In this document: positions 1 to 9,022 of the stretch, one piece after another
How positions within the stretch are numbered: the stretch's first letter is position 1
Layout of the letters: the number at the start of each line of letters is the position of its first letter
Assembly (NCBI GenBank): GCA_944325635.1
Contig: CALVBD010000008.1
Span: 1-64,000, forward strand
DNA length: 64,000 bases
Direction of reading: 5' to 3'
From: Candidatus Gastranaerophilales bacterium
GTDB taxonomy: Bacteria; Cyanobacteriota; Vampirovibrionia; Gastranaerophilales; Gastranaerophilaceae
Notes under the pieces: generated by a model
What the model saw: the letters and a program-made list of their open reading frames with translations, nothing else
What the model was told of the DNA's origin: nothing
Databases searched by the model: none
Program-made: the position numbers and the translations under genes

Positions 1-141
1 ACCTCTCGGAAAATGATACTTAATCATTTTCCTCGGCAGAGTCCCTGAGGTCGAGTCTTCCAATCTCTCCCATGCTACAATTACTAAAAGGGGTTTAGAT
101 ACCACCTTTTTTAATGCTTGGATATTTGGGTAGTTGTAGTT

Positions 142-165
142 GTAGGTTGGGGTTTCTACCCCAAC
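142..165. repeat. REP-like palindrome, copy 1
   Basis: Stem GTTGGGGT/ACCCCAAC with a 4-nt loop, flanked by GTAG. It sits 27 nt upstream of the transposase start. The whole 24-nt block is the exact reverse complement of 450-473. Confidence 0.8.
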
Positions 166-191
166 AAAAATATTTGTTATAAAATTATAAA

Positions 192-722
192 ATGAATTAT
201 AGGCGTGCTTTTATTCAAAACAGTTATTTGCATTTAATTGTTCTCTCTTATGAAAGAAAAAGTATATTTGTCGATAATATTGAACTACTAAGACATGCCT
301 TCAAAAATGCAAAACATTTCTTTAGTTTCGAAATTATTGCAATTTGTGTTTTACCCGACCATATACATGTAATACTAAATCCTAAAAATATTAAAGAATA
401 TCCTAAAATTATTACATCAATAAAATATTACTTCTCTAAAAATTATGCCGTTGGGGTAGAAACCCCAACCTACGGGTATGTTAATAAAGGTGAAAAAGGT
501 ATATTCCAGAGAAGATTTTTTGAACATACGATTACCTCGGAAGAGGAATTAAACAATCAAATTAATTACATTCACTACAACCCGGTTAAACATGGGTTTG
601 TGAATAATGTTAAAGACTGGCAGTATTCCTCTTTTCATAAATTTGTAAAGCAAGGTTTATATGAAAATGATTGGGGCAGCTCAAATGACATTAAAAATAT
701 TAAAGATTTAGATTTTGAATAG
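192..722 (+). CDS. REP-associated tyrosine transposase (RAYT, Y1/IS200-like family)
   Basis: A 176-residue single-domain HUH endonuclease of the Transposase_Y1 family, which nicks single-stranded palindromic REP DNA through a tyrosine. The metal-binding motif LPDHIHVIL (HxH) is near residue 55. The typical RAYT block NYIHYNPVKHGF is near residue 130 and probably includes the catalytic tyrosine. Length is normal for the family. The product is unusual because residues around 87-95 (GVETPTYG) are encoded by a REP-like palindrome that matches one upstream of the gene. The insertion keeps the frame and lies between the HUH motif and the NPVKHG block, so the enzyme may remain functional. The gene stands alone, with no operon partner. 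Confidence 0.88.
   Translation: MNYRRAFIQNSYLHLIVLSYERKSIFVDNIELLRHAFKNAKHFFSFEIIAICVLPDHIHVILNPKNIKEYPKIITSIKYYFSKNYAVGVETPTYGYVNKGEKGIFQRRFFEHTITSEEELNNQINYIHYNPVKHGFVNNVKDWQYSSFHKFVKQGLYENDWGSSNDIKNIKDLDFE
450..473. repeat. REP-like palindrome inside the transposase ORF, copy 2
   Basis: An exact inverted copy of 142-165 that adds eight in-frame codons to the transposase gene. A related hairpin with the same flank (GTTGGGC...GCCCAACCTAC) occurs at 40936. Confidence 0.8.
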
Positions 723-884
723 TCTTTATCTCTGTTATTTTTCATCAAACCTGCTGTTACTTGGCAATGATACTTAATCATTTTCCCCGACAGAGTCTCT
801 GAGTTCAAGTAGCAACTGAGAACAAGTCATAAGAAAAGAGCCCTGCTGCAGCAAGACTCTTTTGTATTTGAGGTTTTATTTGTC

Positions 885-3800
885 TTATTGAATATGAATT
901 GAATTTTCTATCGGTTTCATATTAGCTTCGGCATAGTTTGCGGTTTCATCCAACATCAGGTTCAAGTATAACAGTTTGTTTGCTGTAGCTTGATCAAGGT
1001 CTATGAACTCACCTCCGGCTTTTACATCTGATGCTGAAACAATCTTAACATTTGCATTTATTTCAAGATCTCCGTATTTAACTTTAACCGGGATTACGTC
1101 ACCGACTTTTAATGATTTATGGTGTGAAAGTTGAACACCGCCTCTTGAAATGTTAAGAATTGCATCTGCACCGGAATCTGATTCAAATTCAACCATATCG
1201 GCTTCTGATACGAGATCAAATCTCATATATTGACGTTTATCGATTACCGGAACACCGTCGGATACATCCTTACGTTGTACCCAAGTCAACTTACCAACAT
1301 CATCATCTGATATTGAAGGTTCGGTTGGAGTCGTGTCAATCGTTGGAGTTGTATCTTCGGTTGGCTCTGTCGGAGTTGTGTCCTCAGTCGGCTCGGTTGG
1401 GGTTGTATCTTCCGTTGGTTCTGTCGGAGTTGTGTCCTCAGTCGGCTCGGTTGGGGTTGTATCTTCCGTTGGTTCTGTCGGAGTTGTGTCCTCGGTCGGC
1501 TCGGTTGGGGTTGTATCTTCCGTTGGTTCTGTCGGAGTTGTGTCCTCAGTCGGCTCGGTTGGGGTTGTATCTTCCGTTGGTTCTGTCGGAGTTGTATCCT
1601 CAGTCGGCTCGGTCGGGGTTGTATCTTCCGTTGGTTCTGTTGGAGCCGTTGGCTCTGTTGGTTCTGGCTCAGTTGGTTCAGTTGGAACTACAAGGTTGTC
1701 GTCGTCATCTTCACCGCCTTTGTCTTCATCCGGAATCGGATCTCCGTCAACATCATAATCAGGATCGTCGCCCTGTTCACTGCCGCCGTAATAATAGTTA
1801 CGTCCGTCATCGTTAGGGCTTGTCTGATTGTCACCATTTCCGCCAGCAGCTTCAACATCTTCCGGTCTTACTGCTTCTACTCTGATGGAAATATCTTCAC
1901 CCTCAGGATTTTTAATAGGGTTGGTTGAACCATCAGGGGTAACTGTAGATTTGCCGTCTTCTCCTCTGTGTTTACCCATATTGAAGTAGTAACCGCCTGC
2001 GTAAACGTTATCAGCTTTGATATTTAAATCTTGTTGATAAGGTCTGCCTGCTGTTGTACCGTCAATTCTTCCGTTTTTGATTACAACGGTTGAATCTGCT
2101 GCGTGTTGATAATGAGGAGCTTCACCTTCATCCCAGTAGCTGCCGAGGTCTAATGCTGTAATCCTTACTTCGTCCGGAATTACATTTTCGTTCGGTCCAT
2201 AGTAATCATTAGGGTATGAAGGAACAAGTCCTAAGTTTTCGATATACAAGTTTTTACCGTTAGTAACAAGGTCGATATTTTTGTCGGCGGTAATTTCTCT
2301 GATATAGGTATTACCGGAGAATTGAGCATCGATATTACCTGTTCTGGAAATCATAGCGCAAACATTGGTATCCATTTTTTCGCCGTTATCGCCGTCCATA
2401 CCTTTTACGTTGATGTCACGGATTGCAAGCATATCAACACCTTGATTGTTTTTACTTGTATAATCCGGAACGTGCGGATTTGTAGCGCTGTCACCGTCAA
2501 AGATATCTGATACGCCGTTTTGTCTGAAAGTAACTTTTTTACCTTGTTCACCGATATCTTTACCGGCTATAACCGAAATACCAGTACCTTCAATGTTAAT
2601 AGTATCCGGTTCTTTAGAACGGTTTAAGATACTGTAAGTAGGTTTTGAATCAGTTGCTTTGTTGTTAATATCATCTGCAAGAAGAATAACTCTGCCGTCA
2701 GCTTTCACTGAATTCAAGTTCATATCTTTATTAGCACTTGCAAGGTTAATGAGAGATTCGTTTGTACCTTTAGTACTTCTTGCAGTGATTACACCGTCAA
2801 CATTAACGTTAACTGATTTTGTCCAATCTCTGCCGTCAGGTCCGATACCTGTACAAACACCGTCATCGCAAGGACCGACTTCTTTACCGATAGCGCCGTT
2901 AGTAACGTTCATTGTTAAATTAGCACCGTCAGTTGTTTGGATTAAAGTTTTTGCAACACCGGAGTTGTAGAGATTACCGTTATTGATAGTGAAAGTAGTT
3001 TCACCATCAGACGTTACATAAAAATCATTATCAGTATTGTCACCGATTACGATATTAGAATTTGTGCCTTTAAAATCAAGAGTACCTTTGTTATTCTGGT
3101 CAACATGACCTTTAATATTCATACCATTGGCACCTGAGTTGTCCATTAACAGAGATGAGCCGTTAGAAACAACATTCGCATCGGATTCAACATCCAATTT
3201 ATTTTCTTTGTTGGTAATAGTAGCTTTGCCGGTGTTGTTAGTAACATCACCACGGATAATCAAGCCGTCAGTACCAGTTTCGTTAGTAATATTCATGGTG
3301 CCGTCATTTTCAACTATACCGTCAAGATCAATCCCGATACCATCTTCATGGTTAAGGATTTCCATAATACCTTTGTTTTTGATAGCCCCTGTAGAAGCAA
3401 TTTTACCTGCTGCGTTTGTGATAGTAAGATTACCGTTATGGTTGGCAACTTCACCGTTAATTATAACACCGTCAATACCTGTGTTATCAATAGTAATATT
3501 ACCTGAACCGTATGTTCTGACTAAACCGCCATCAGCAACGTTTGTACCAACATTTGATTTAATAACAATATTGCCGTTTGCTGCGGAGAACTCATTGCCT
3601 GATACCATGTTGTCAGTTTTTACAAGTTTATCAAATAAAGCTTCAGCCTGTGTTCTTACTGCAGCATTATCAACATTTCCTGGTTTACTTGCAAACACAT
3701 CTGTATTACCACCGATACTTGCAAGAATACCTCCTGTAGGACCGACTGTAACTTTACCACCGTTCAATTCAACATCGCCTCTTGCCATAATAGCGCCGTC

Positions 3801-4439
3801 AACCTGAATTGTACCGTTACCGATAGTAAGAGAATTAGGATCCCAAACTTTATCTGGTAAATATGCTGCATTATTAACAGTACCTGCACCGGCCGCATAT
3901 TGGATATCAGTCGGCATATCTTTTATCAATTTGTTATAATCATTCTGAGTCGGTGTTAAAACTGACAAAGAACCAACGTTCAATACGCCGCTTGAACCGA
4001 CAACCAACCCGTTCGGAGCTACAAATATCAGTTGACCGTCAGATTTCAATTGGCCGTTTAAACCGTTAAGAGCGTTAATAATACCATGAATTTGAGCATT
4101 GCCATCAATAAATGTTACAAATTTACTGATATCACCTTGTGAAAGTTTTAAATCAGGATTATCAAGATGTTCTTTATTATACCATTGGAAAATAAAGTTA
4201 GCTACATCTTGATTACCAAGTATAAATTCCTGAAAATGTTTGAAACCGATATCGTCTTTAAAAGCATCCGGTCTAAAATTAAAACTACCATTTTGTCCGT
4301 TCGGAGATAACTTATTACCGCCGGCGTCAATAATACTGCTGTCAATACCAAATGACGGTGCCACTACAGCTTGCTGCAAGGCTAAAATAGAACTTACAGC
4401 TAAAATTAATGCCCTTTTATTTCTTTTGTTCGATTTCAT
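885..4439 (-). CDS. Large secreted FHA-like (two-partner-secretion type) protein with C-terminal PilZ domain
   Basis: A 1184-residue protein. The ATG at 4439 is preferred because GAGG lies 9 nt upstream; an in-frame GTG at 4472 has no such site. A basic N-terminus and hydrophobic stretch (LILAVSSILALQQAVVA) form a signal peptide. Residues about 50-190 resemble the FHA/TPS secretion domain (GQLIFVAPNGLVVGSSGVLN), followed by a long Asn/Gly/Thr-rich region typical of a beta-helix. Residues about 925-1035 are a TPTEPTEDT tandem repeat that probably forms a stalk. The C-terminal 120 residues carry both PilZ signatures: RQYMR (R1069, R1073) and NISRGG (N1096, S1098, G1101). PilZ normally binds cyclic-di-GMP in the cytoplasm, so its place on an exported protein is odd. 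No TpsB partner is visible nearby. Confidence 0.75.
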   Translation of the reverse strand: MKSNKRNKRALILAVSSILALQQAVVAPSFGIDSSIIDAGGNKLSPNGQNGSFNFRPDAFKDDIGFKHFQEFILGNQDVANFIFQWYNKEHLDNPDLKLSQGDISKFVTFIDGNAQIHGIINALNGLNGQLKSDGQLIFVAPNGLVVGSSGVLNVGSLSVLTPTQNDYNKLIKDMPTDIQYAAGAGTVNNAAYLPDKVWDPNSLTIGNGTIQVDGAIMARGDVELNGGKVTVGPTGGILASIGGNTDVFASKPGNVDNAAVRTQAEALFDKLVKTDNMVSGNEFSAANGNIVIKSNVGTNVADGGLVRTYGSGNITIDNTGIDGVIINGEVANHNGNLTITNAAGKIASTGAIKNKGIMEILNHEDGIGIDLDGIVENDGTMNITNETGTDGLIIRGDVTNNTGKATITNKENKLDVESDANVVSNGSSLLMDNSGANGMNIKGHVDQNNKGTLDFKGTNSNIVIGDNTDNDFYVTSDGETTFTINNGNLYNSGVAKTLIQTTDGANLTMNVTNGAIGKEVGPCDDGVCTGIGPDGRDWTKSVNVNVDGVITARSTKGTNESLINLASANKDMNLNSVKADGRVILLADDINNKATDSKPTYSILNRSKEPDTINIEGTGISVIAGKDIGEQGKKVTFRQNGVSDIFDGDSATNPHVPDYTSKNNQGVDMLAIRDINVKGMDGDNGEKMDTNVCAMISRTGNIDAQFSGNTYIREITADKNIDLVTNGKNLYIENLGLVPSYPNDYYGPNENVIPDEVRITALDLGSYWDEGEAPHYQHAADSTVVIKNGRIDGTTAGRPYQQDLNIKADNVYAGGYYFNMGKHRGEDGKSTVTPDGSTNPIKNPEGEDISIRVEAVRPEDVEAAGGNGDNQTSPNDDGRNYYYGGSEQGDDPDYDVDGDPIPDEDKGGEDDDDNLVVPTEPTEPEPTEPTAPTEPTEDTTPTEPTEDTTPTEPTEDTTPTEPTEDTTPTEPTEDTTPTEPTEDTTPTEPTEDTTPTEPTEDTTPTEPTEDTTPTEPTEDTTPTEPTEDTTPTIDTTPTEPSISDDDVGKLTWVQRKDVSDGVPVIDKRQYMRFDLVSEADMVEFESDSGADAILNISRGGVQLSHHKSLKVGDVIPVKVKYGDLEINANVKIVSASDVKAGGEFIDLDQATANKLLYLNLMLDETANYAEANMKPIENSIHIQ
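1345..1650. repeat. In-gene tandem repeat encoding Thr/Pro/Glu stalk
   Basis: About ten 27-bp units arranged as 54-bp higher-order repeats (alternating GTATCTTCCGTTGG and GTGTCCTCAGTCGG variants). They encode the repeated TEPTEDTTP segment of the secreted PilZ protein. Near-identity at the nucleotide level suggests recent copy-number change. Confidence 0.9.
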
Positions 4440-4689
4440 GATATTAAACCTCAAATCCTTTGCACTTAACACAATACATTTTCATATTTATACTTATATA
4501 AACGGATTGGCATGCGAAAATATTGACACTTTTTCGATAAAACTTTACAAAATTTCATAATTTGACTTTTCATATATTGCATGTATTATTATATATCAAC
4601 TATTTTTCGAAGAAAGCTTTTGTTAATTTTATGTATCGGTATAAGATAATAACTGAAGTATGAAGGTAATTTTTAGTTGAAAGGAAGAA

Positions 4690-5170
4690 TGGGTGAAGAG
4701 TTTTTCTTTTACCCCCCCCTCACCCTATCCCTACGGGAGAGGGGAGAAACAATACGTCATTGCGAGATAGCGAAGCAATCCAGCTTTTAAATAAATGAAG
4801 GATGAGTGGTTCAATAAAAAATTAGCAGTCCCCTCACTTTTCACACATCACCCTCACCCTATCCCTACGGGAGAGGGGATGAAATTCGTCAACTTGTAAA
4901 GGATGGCTGGGGGGAATTTTTCAGAAAAACCCTCCGGCGCTTACGCGCCACCTCCCTTATTAAGGGAGGCTTTAATTTATTCCCTCTCCCCTTACGGGAT
5001 ACAAAGGGAGCAGGCGAGGAACGAACCTTGCAATGAGGGTGGGACGACGTCCCGGGAGAAGGGTAAATTTAGCTAAAAAGTTGAATGAGTGAAGGGTTGA
5101 AATAGTAATGAGAAACTTATTATTACTGAACCATTCACTACTCACCACTCACTATTCACTTAAATGTACT
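4690..5170. repeat. Composite intergenic repeat region
   Basis: An 840-bp gene-free gap (4500-5340) filled with short repeats. There are two copies of a CCCTATCCCTACGGGAGAGG hairpin (about 4719-4746 and 4855-4880), one copy of the TCATTGCGAG...CGAAGCAATCC palindrome (about 4758-4790), a C8 run, and an inverted copy (about 5127-5162) of the GTGAATAGT...GAATGGTTCA segment found at 18545 and 49552. No plausible gene was seen. Confidence 0.7.
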
Positions 5171-5380
5171 TAACGTCCTATTTTACCTTATGTTAATAAA
5201 TGTAAAGTTGAGTTTTTCGTTGTAAATCCTTGCTATTACCGAATTCCATAAAATTCTGCAAATATAAAATTAAAGTTTTCATGCAATTCTGCCGTACAAA
5301 AATTGTTTATAAGTACATAGAGAAGTATAAACTAAACCATGCAAATTTTCCAGTGGGAGAAAATGCAGAAAGGATGTATT

Positions 5381-8300
5381 ATGTGTGCAAAAATTGACCC
5401 GAAAATTTATGGCATGACTGAACAACAGTGGAATTCGATGAGTGCCAAACAAAAAGAGGGCTTTCAAGCGAATTGGAATGCCTGGGATGAAGCAACCAAA
5501 GACAAATTCAGAGAAGTGATGGCTCAAAAGAACGGAAGAGATGCTTCCGCAGCATTGTCAGGAGATGCGGCAAAAACCGAAACAAAATCTAAAGGTCTTG
5601 TCGTTGAAAGTTCTACACCTGTATCACAAACGGCACAGGCTGCAAAAGCAAAAGCTGCTCAAAATACTGTTCCGCTGGAAGATAATAAAGCTTTGCAGGA
5701 ACAAAAACTTGCTCAGTACAAAAAGGAATACGCTGAACTCTATGCAAGCGATCCTGAACGTACTCAAGAAGATATTGTAGATGTTCTATATGCTAAAGAA
5801 AAATATGAGATGGAATCTGCAATGAAGAAAATGAGAGAATCATCAGACGGTCGAGTTGCTCTGGCAGACAGATATTTAAAAGAATTCGCATCTCCTGATG
5901 ATACTATGAAATTTGCAGATACTTATTCTAAATACTTAGAAAAATATCAGGATAAAGAAGTTGCAAGACAACAGTTCAACAGTGAATTCGACCTTACAGA
6001 AGAAGATGAAGGTTACATCAGACCAGGAATGGAGCCTACAGAAAGACAAATTCAAATGGTAGCTCACAGAAAAGCTCTCCTTGAATCAGTTAATATCGGT
6101 AACGAAGATATTGATAAAATGGCTTCAAAATTCCTACAAGATAGATACCTGAACGCTGCAATGAATGAAGTTGCCGAGTATGATGCAAAGATTTCTGAAG
6201 CTATAGCCCAAGGTGATACAGAAAAAGCTGAAAAACTTAAAAAGAAAGCTCAGGAATATCTGGTAGATGCAAAAAAAGAAGAAGTTGAAACTCTTGCAAA
6301 AGATAAAGAAGATCTTATTGAAATGATGGCTGAGGCAAAACTCGACAGAGAAATTGCTGAAGAACGTGTTGCTAAAAGACAAATTTTCTATAGTGACGAA
6401 GCTCCGGGATATGATAAAAATAACCCTGATCACAAAGTCCTCACTAAAAAAATGAGAGAATTTGTAGATGAAAATCCGAAAATGTTCTATGACGAAAACG
6501 GAAACTTCAGCAGTGATAAATTCAAGGATTTCTTTGTAAGAATTTCCAATGAAAATGAAACCGCAGAAGACGGTTATGCACAGGCCGATTATATGACAAG
6601 TATTGACAACCGTAAAAGAGGTAACAGAGAAAAGGATCTTCTGGAATATCAAAACTCTCTTGCGGAACAATATCCAGAATATAAAAACCCTGAAACAAGA
6701 GCTGCATTCCTTAAAGCTCATCCGGATATTGCAGACAATTTGAATTACATTACAACAAAAGCAAGCTTCAAAGACAGAAAATTCCAGGGAGCATGTGCAG
6801 AGATTTGCGGTCTTGATAAAGAAAAAGATAAACTTGGTGCCAAACGTGCACTCCACGTACTTAAAAGTGGTTTGAAAGGTGCAGGTGCCGGCTTTGCACT
6901 TGGTGCTCTCGGTGAAGGCTTTGCATGTACAAAAGTTGTAAATAAAGCATACTCAGGTATTCTTGGATTAAGCGGTACTGTCGGCTTCCAGGGTATTCAG
7001 CACATTGTACAAAACTACACCCATAACGGTACCGTAGGATATTCTCACAACGGAACTGTAGATTACAGCACATCCGGTACTGTTGACTATAACATAAGCG
7101 GAACTGTTGATTACACACACAATGGTGTTGTCGGATATGAAGGCAGCGGTGTTGTCGGATATCAGGGCAGCGGTGTTGTCGGATATCAGGGCTCAGGGTT
7201 TGTAGATTATTCCTACGGAGGCGTTGCTGAATACGGCGGAACTCTTACCGGTAATGCTCAGGCAGAATTTACCTGGGAAAAATGGGAAAACGGTATGCTT
7301 GAAGATTTCGGAACCGAAATAAAAGATGTACCATGGAGCGGAGACTACAGCGGACAAGTATCATACGGCGGCACCGGCAGCGTGGGATATAACTATAGCG
7401 GACAAGTCGGATATAACTACGGCGGACAGGTCGGATATAACTACAGCGGACAGGTCGGATACACTGCTCAAGGTAGTGTCGGGTACAACGCATCAGGTAC
7501 TGTTGGATATACTGCTAACGGTACTGCAGCTTACACCGCTAACGGTCAGGTTGATTATACCGCTCAAGGTAAAGTTGAAGGCGACTTCGCTTACCAAGGT
7601 GAACAAGAATACCGTGCCGAAGGTGAATACAAAGGCACTACAAGCGCAAGACATAAATTTGACTGGGGCGTTCCGCTTAAGGCAGCTGCAATGGGCTTCG
7701 TAACCGGTGCAATCGGCGGCTTGCTCAGTATGAAAAATGTTAAATACGATGGCGGCGGACCAAGAATCGAAGCCAGAAAGAAAGTTGCGGAAGATATTCC
7801 GAAACCGCCAAAACCAATAGATCTGGATGATATTGCACCACTTCCGCTTCCGGATGTTACGGATATCGAACTTGAACCGATTCCGATTCTGCCGGTTAAA
7901 CCGCCTGAATACTACGATTATACAATCGAACACGATCCGGGCAAAGAAGCTCCTACGCACACAATTAAATATAAAGAAAACCCTTCTGTAATCGTTGAAG
8001 GCAGATATGGAGTCAAACCAGGCACAAAAGCATATAATGAAATCTTAGCATCAATGCTTGATGCCAGCGGATATCAACAGGGCACTAACCTCTATGTAGG
8101 CGACAAGTTCGTCCTCCCGACAGTAACTGTCGATGGTAAGGAATACAAACCTAACGATAATCCGGATGCGGTTAAACCAGGTGACTTAGGCAGTAAGATA
8201 GGTGCCGCACACCTCAAAGCCAAAGTTCAATACATCGGTGGCGCATACTACGTCGTAGATGTTACAAATCCGAACCAGCCTCGACGCTTGACCGGACCAC

Positions 8301-8386
8301 TCTCGGAAGCTCAGGCAGAAGCCAAACTTCAAGAACTCAAAGCTAAGGCCGAAGCTGAAGGCAAAATACAAAAACCGAAAGAATAA
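5381..8386 (+). CDS. Large protein with coiled coil, glycine-rich segments, GxVxY octapeptide repeats and LysM-like C-terminus
   Basis: I do not recognise a named family for this 1001-residue protein. The ATG at 5381 is chosen over 5339 because AGGA lies 6 nt upstream. Residues 1-500 are charged and mostly helical (coiled-coil-like, rich in Glu/Lys/Ala). A glycine/alanine-rich hydrophobic stretch (GLKGAGAGFALGALGEGF) near residue 505 is followed, at about 545-726, by roughly 18 units of an eight-residue repeat of the form GxVxYxxx, in two blocks split by a 35-residue Trp/Glu-rich spacer. A second glycine-rich hydrophobic stretch (AAAMGFVTGAIGGLL) follows. After a proline-rich linker, residues about 850-915 (YGVKPGTKAYNEIL...LYVGDKFVLP) resemble LysM. 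No signal peptide is evident. A cell-envelope or injected structural role is only a guess. Confidence 0.6.
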   Translation: MCAKIDPKIYGMTEQQWNSMSAKQKEGFQANWNAWDEATKDKFREVMAQKNGRDASAALSGDAAKTETKSKGLVVESSTPVSQTAQAAKAKAAQNTVPLEDNKALQEQKLAQYKKEYAELYASDPERTQEDIVDVLYAKEKYEMESAMKKMRESSDGRVALADRYLKEFASPDDTMKFADTYSKYLEKYQDKEVARQQFNSEFDLTEEDEGYIRPGMEPTERQIQMVAHRKALLESVNIGNEDIDKMASKFLQDRYLNAAMNEVAEYDAKISEAIAQGDTEKAEKLKKKAQEYLVDAKKEEVETLAKDKEDLIEMMAEAKLDREIAEERVAKRQIFYSDEAPGYDKNNPDHKVLTKKMREFVDENPKMFYDENGNFSSDKFKDFFVRISNENETAEDGYAQADYMTSIDNRKRGNREKDLLEYQNSLAEQYPEYKNPETRAAFLKAHPDIADNLNYITTKASFKDRKFQGACAEICGLDKEKDKLGAKRALHVLKSGLKGAGAGFALGALGEGFACTKVVNKAYSGILGLSGTVGFQGIQHIVQNYTHNGTVGYSHNGTVDYSTSGTVDYNISGTVDYTHNGVVGYEGSGVVGYQGSGVVGYQGSGFVDYSYGGVAEYGGTLTGNAQAEFTWEKWENGMLEDFGTEIKDVPWSGDYSGQVSYGGTGSVGYNYSGQVGYNYGGQVGYNYSGQVGYTAQGSVGYNASGTVGYTANGTAAYTANGQVDYTAQGKVEGDFAYQGEQEYRAEGEYKGTTSARHKFDWGVPLKAAAMGFVTGAIGGLLSMKNVKYDGGGPRIEARKKVAEDIPKPPKPIDLDDIAPLPLPDVTDIELEPIPILPVKPPEYYDYTIEHDPGKEAPTHTIKYKENPSVIVEGRYGVKPGTKAYNEILASMLDASGYQQGTNLYVGDKFVLPTVTVDGKEYKPNDNPDAVKPGDLGSKIGAAHLKAKVQYIGGAYYVVDVTNPNQPRRLTGPLSEAQAEAKLQELKAKAEAEGKIQKPKE

Positions 8387-8432
8387 AAGGAGGTACTTAA
8401 CAGACGAGAGACAATTGAATAGCTTTTTTGAG

Positions 8433-8463
8433 AAAGACCCGGATTAATTTTCGGGTCTTTTGG
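8433..8463 (+). terminator. Rho-independent terminator
   Basis: Stem AAAGACCCG/CGGGTCTTT with a 10-nt loop, ending in T-rich sequence, 46 nt after the large repeat protein gene. Confidence 0.8.
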
Positions 8464-8534
8464 TGTTATAATAATCCTATAATATTAAGGCAATATGTCT
8501 CTATAATCGACATACAGCAAAAAGAGAGGTTTTC

Positions 8535-8981
8535 ATGGATTATTTAAATATAAAATTAAACGGCATTGATACAGACGGCACAGAAAAAGAATTTTCACTC
8601 GCAGACTTTAAAGGGCAGAAAATAATTCTTTACTTCTACCCGAAAGATAATACATCAGGCTGTACTCAGGAAGCATGCAATTTCCGCGACAATTTTAACA
8701 GACTCACCTCAAAAGCAACAGTAATCGGCGTCAGTCCGGACAGTATAAAAAGCCATTTGAAATTCAAAGAAAACCACGAGTTGAATTTTATCCTTCTCTC
8801 AGACCCGGAACACATTCTCTCAGAAGCATTCGGTGCCTGGGGCGAAAAATCAATGTACGGACGCAAATATATGGGAATTATCCGTTCCACCTTCATCCTT
8901 GACGAAAACGGCAGCATAATTAAAGAATGGCGCAAAGTTAAGGTCAAAGGCCACGTAGATGAGGTTTTAAACTCTCTGTAA
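8535..8981 (+). CDS. bcp: Thiol peroxidase of the BCP/PrxQ type
   Basis: A 148-residue atypical 2-Cys peroxiredoxin that reduces hydrogen peroxide and organic hydroperoxides with thioredoxin as donor. The signature FYPKDNTSGCTQEACNFRD gives the peroxidatic Cys43 and the resolving Cys48, spaced five residues apart as in the BCP group. The C-terminal half (GVSPDSIKSHLKF, RSTFILDENG) fits the thioredoxin fold. Length is normal, and AGAGAGG-like sequence precedes the ATG. It is probably cytoplasmic. It lies between a terminator and a small exported-protein gene 41 nt downstream. Confidence 0.92.
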   Translation: MDYLNIKLNGIDTDGTEKEFSLADFKGQKIILYFYPKDNTSGCTQEACNFRDNFNRLTSKATVIGVSPDSIKSHLKFKENHELNFILLSDPEHILSEAFGAWGEKSMYGRKYMGIIRSTFILDENGSIIKEWRKVKVKGHVDEVLNSL

Positions 8982-9022
8982 AAAAATTGACAAATTATAC
9001 AAATATAATTAAATTAAACAGT

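Larger units (their letters stand above)
13..803. mobile_element. RAYT-type REP element with flanking repeats
   Basis: A 37-bp segment at 13-49 recurs at 767-803 in the same orientation with about 3 mismatches. Each copy contains the hairpin ATGA-TACTTA-TCAT, followed by a second stem of the type CCTC...GAGG. The transposase gene at 192-722 lies between them. Repeats of this sort around a single-copy Y1-type gene are the usual arrangement of REP-associated tyrosine transposases. The outer edge on the left is uncertain because the window begins there. Confidence 0.65.

Noticed and set aside
1345..1650. Possible CRISPR array
   Set aside because: The units are contiguous, in frame with a protein stalk, and there are no variable spacers or cas genes.
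1160..1816. Two plus-strand ORFs opposite the secreted PilZ protein
   Set aside because: They are open only because of the 27-bp tandem repeat. They have low-complexity translations, no ribosome site, and lie antisense to a well-supported gene.
6134..6856. Long minus-strand ORF inside the octapeptide-repeat gene
   Set aside because: Phe-rich shadow of a Lys/Glu-rich coding strand, with no ribosome site.
8984..9015. TTGACA promoter just before the exported protein at 9023
   Set aside because: The best -10 at 17-nt spacing (TAAATT) would leave an almost leaderless message. The TATAAT present is only 11 nt away from the TTGACA. Too weak to call.
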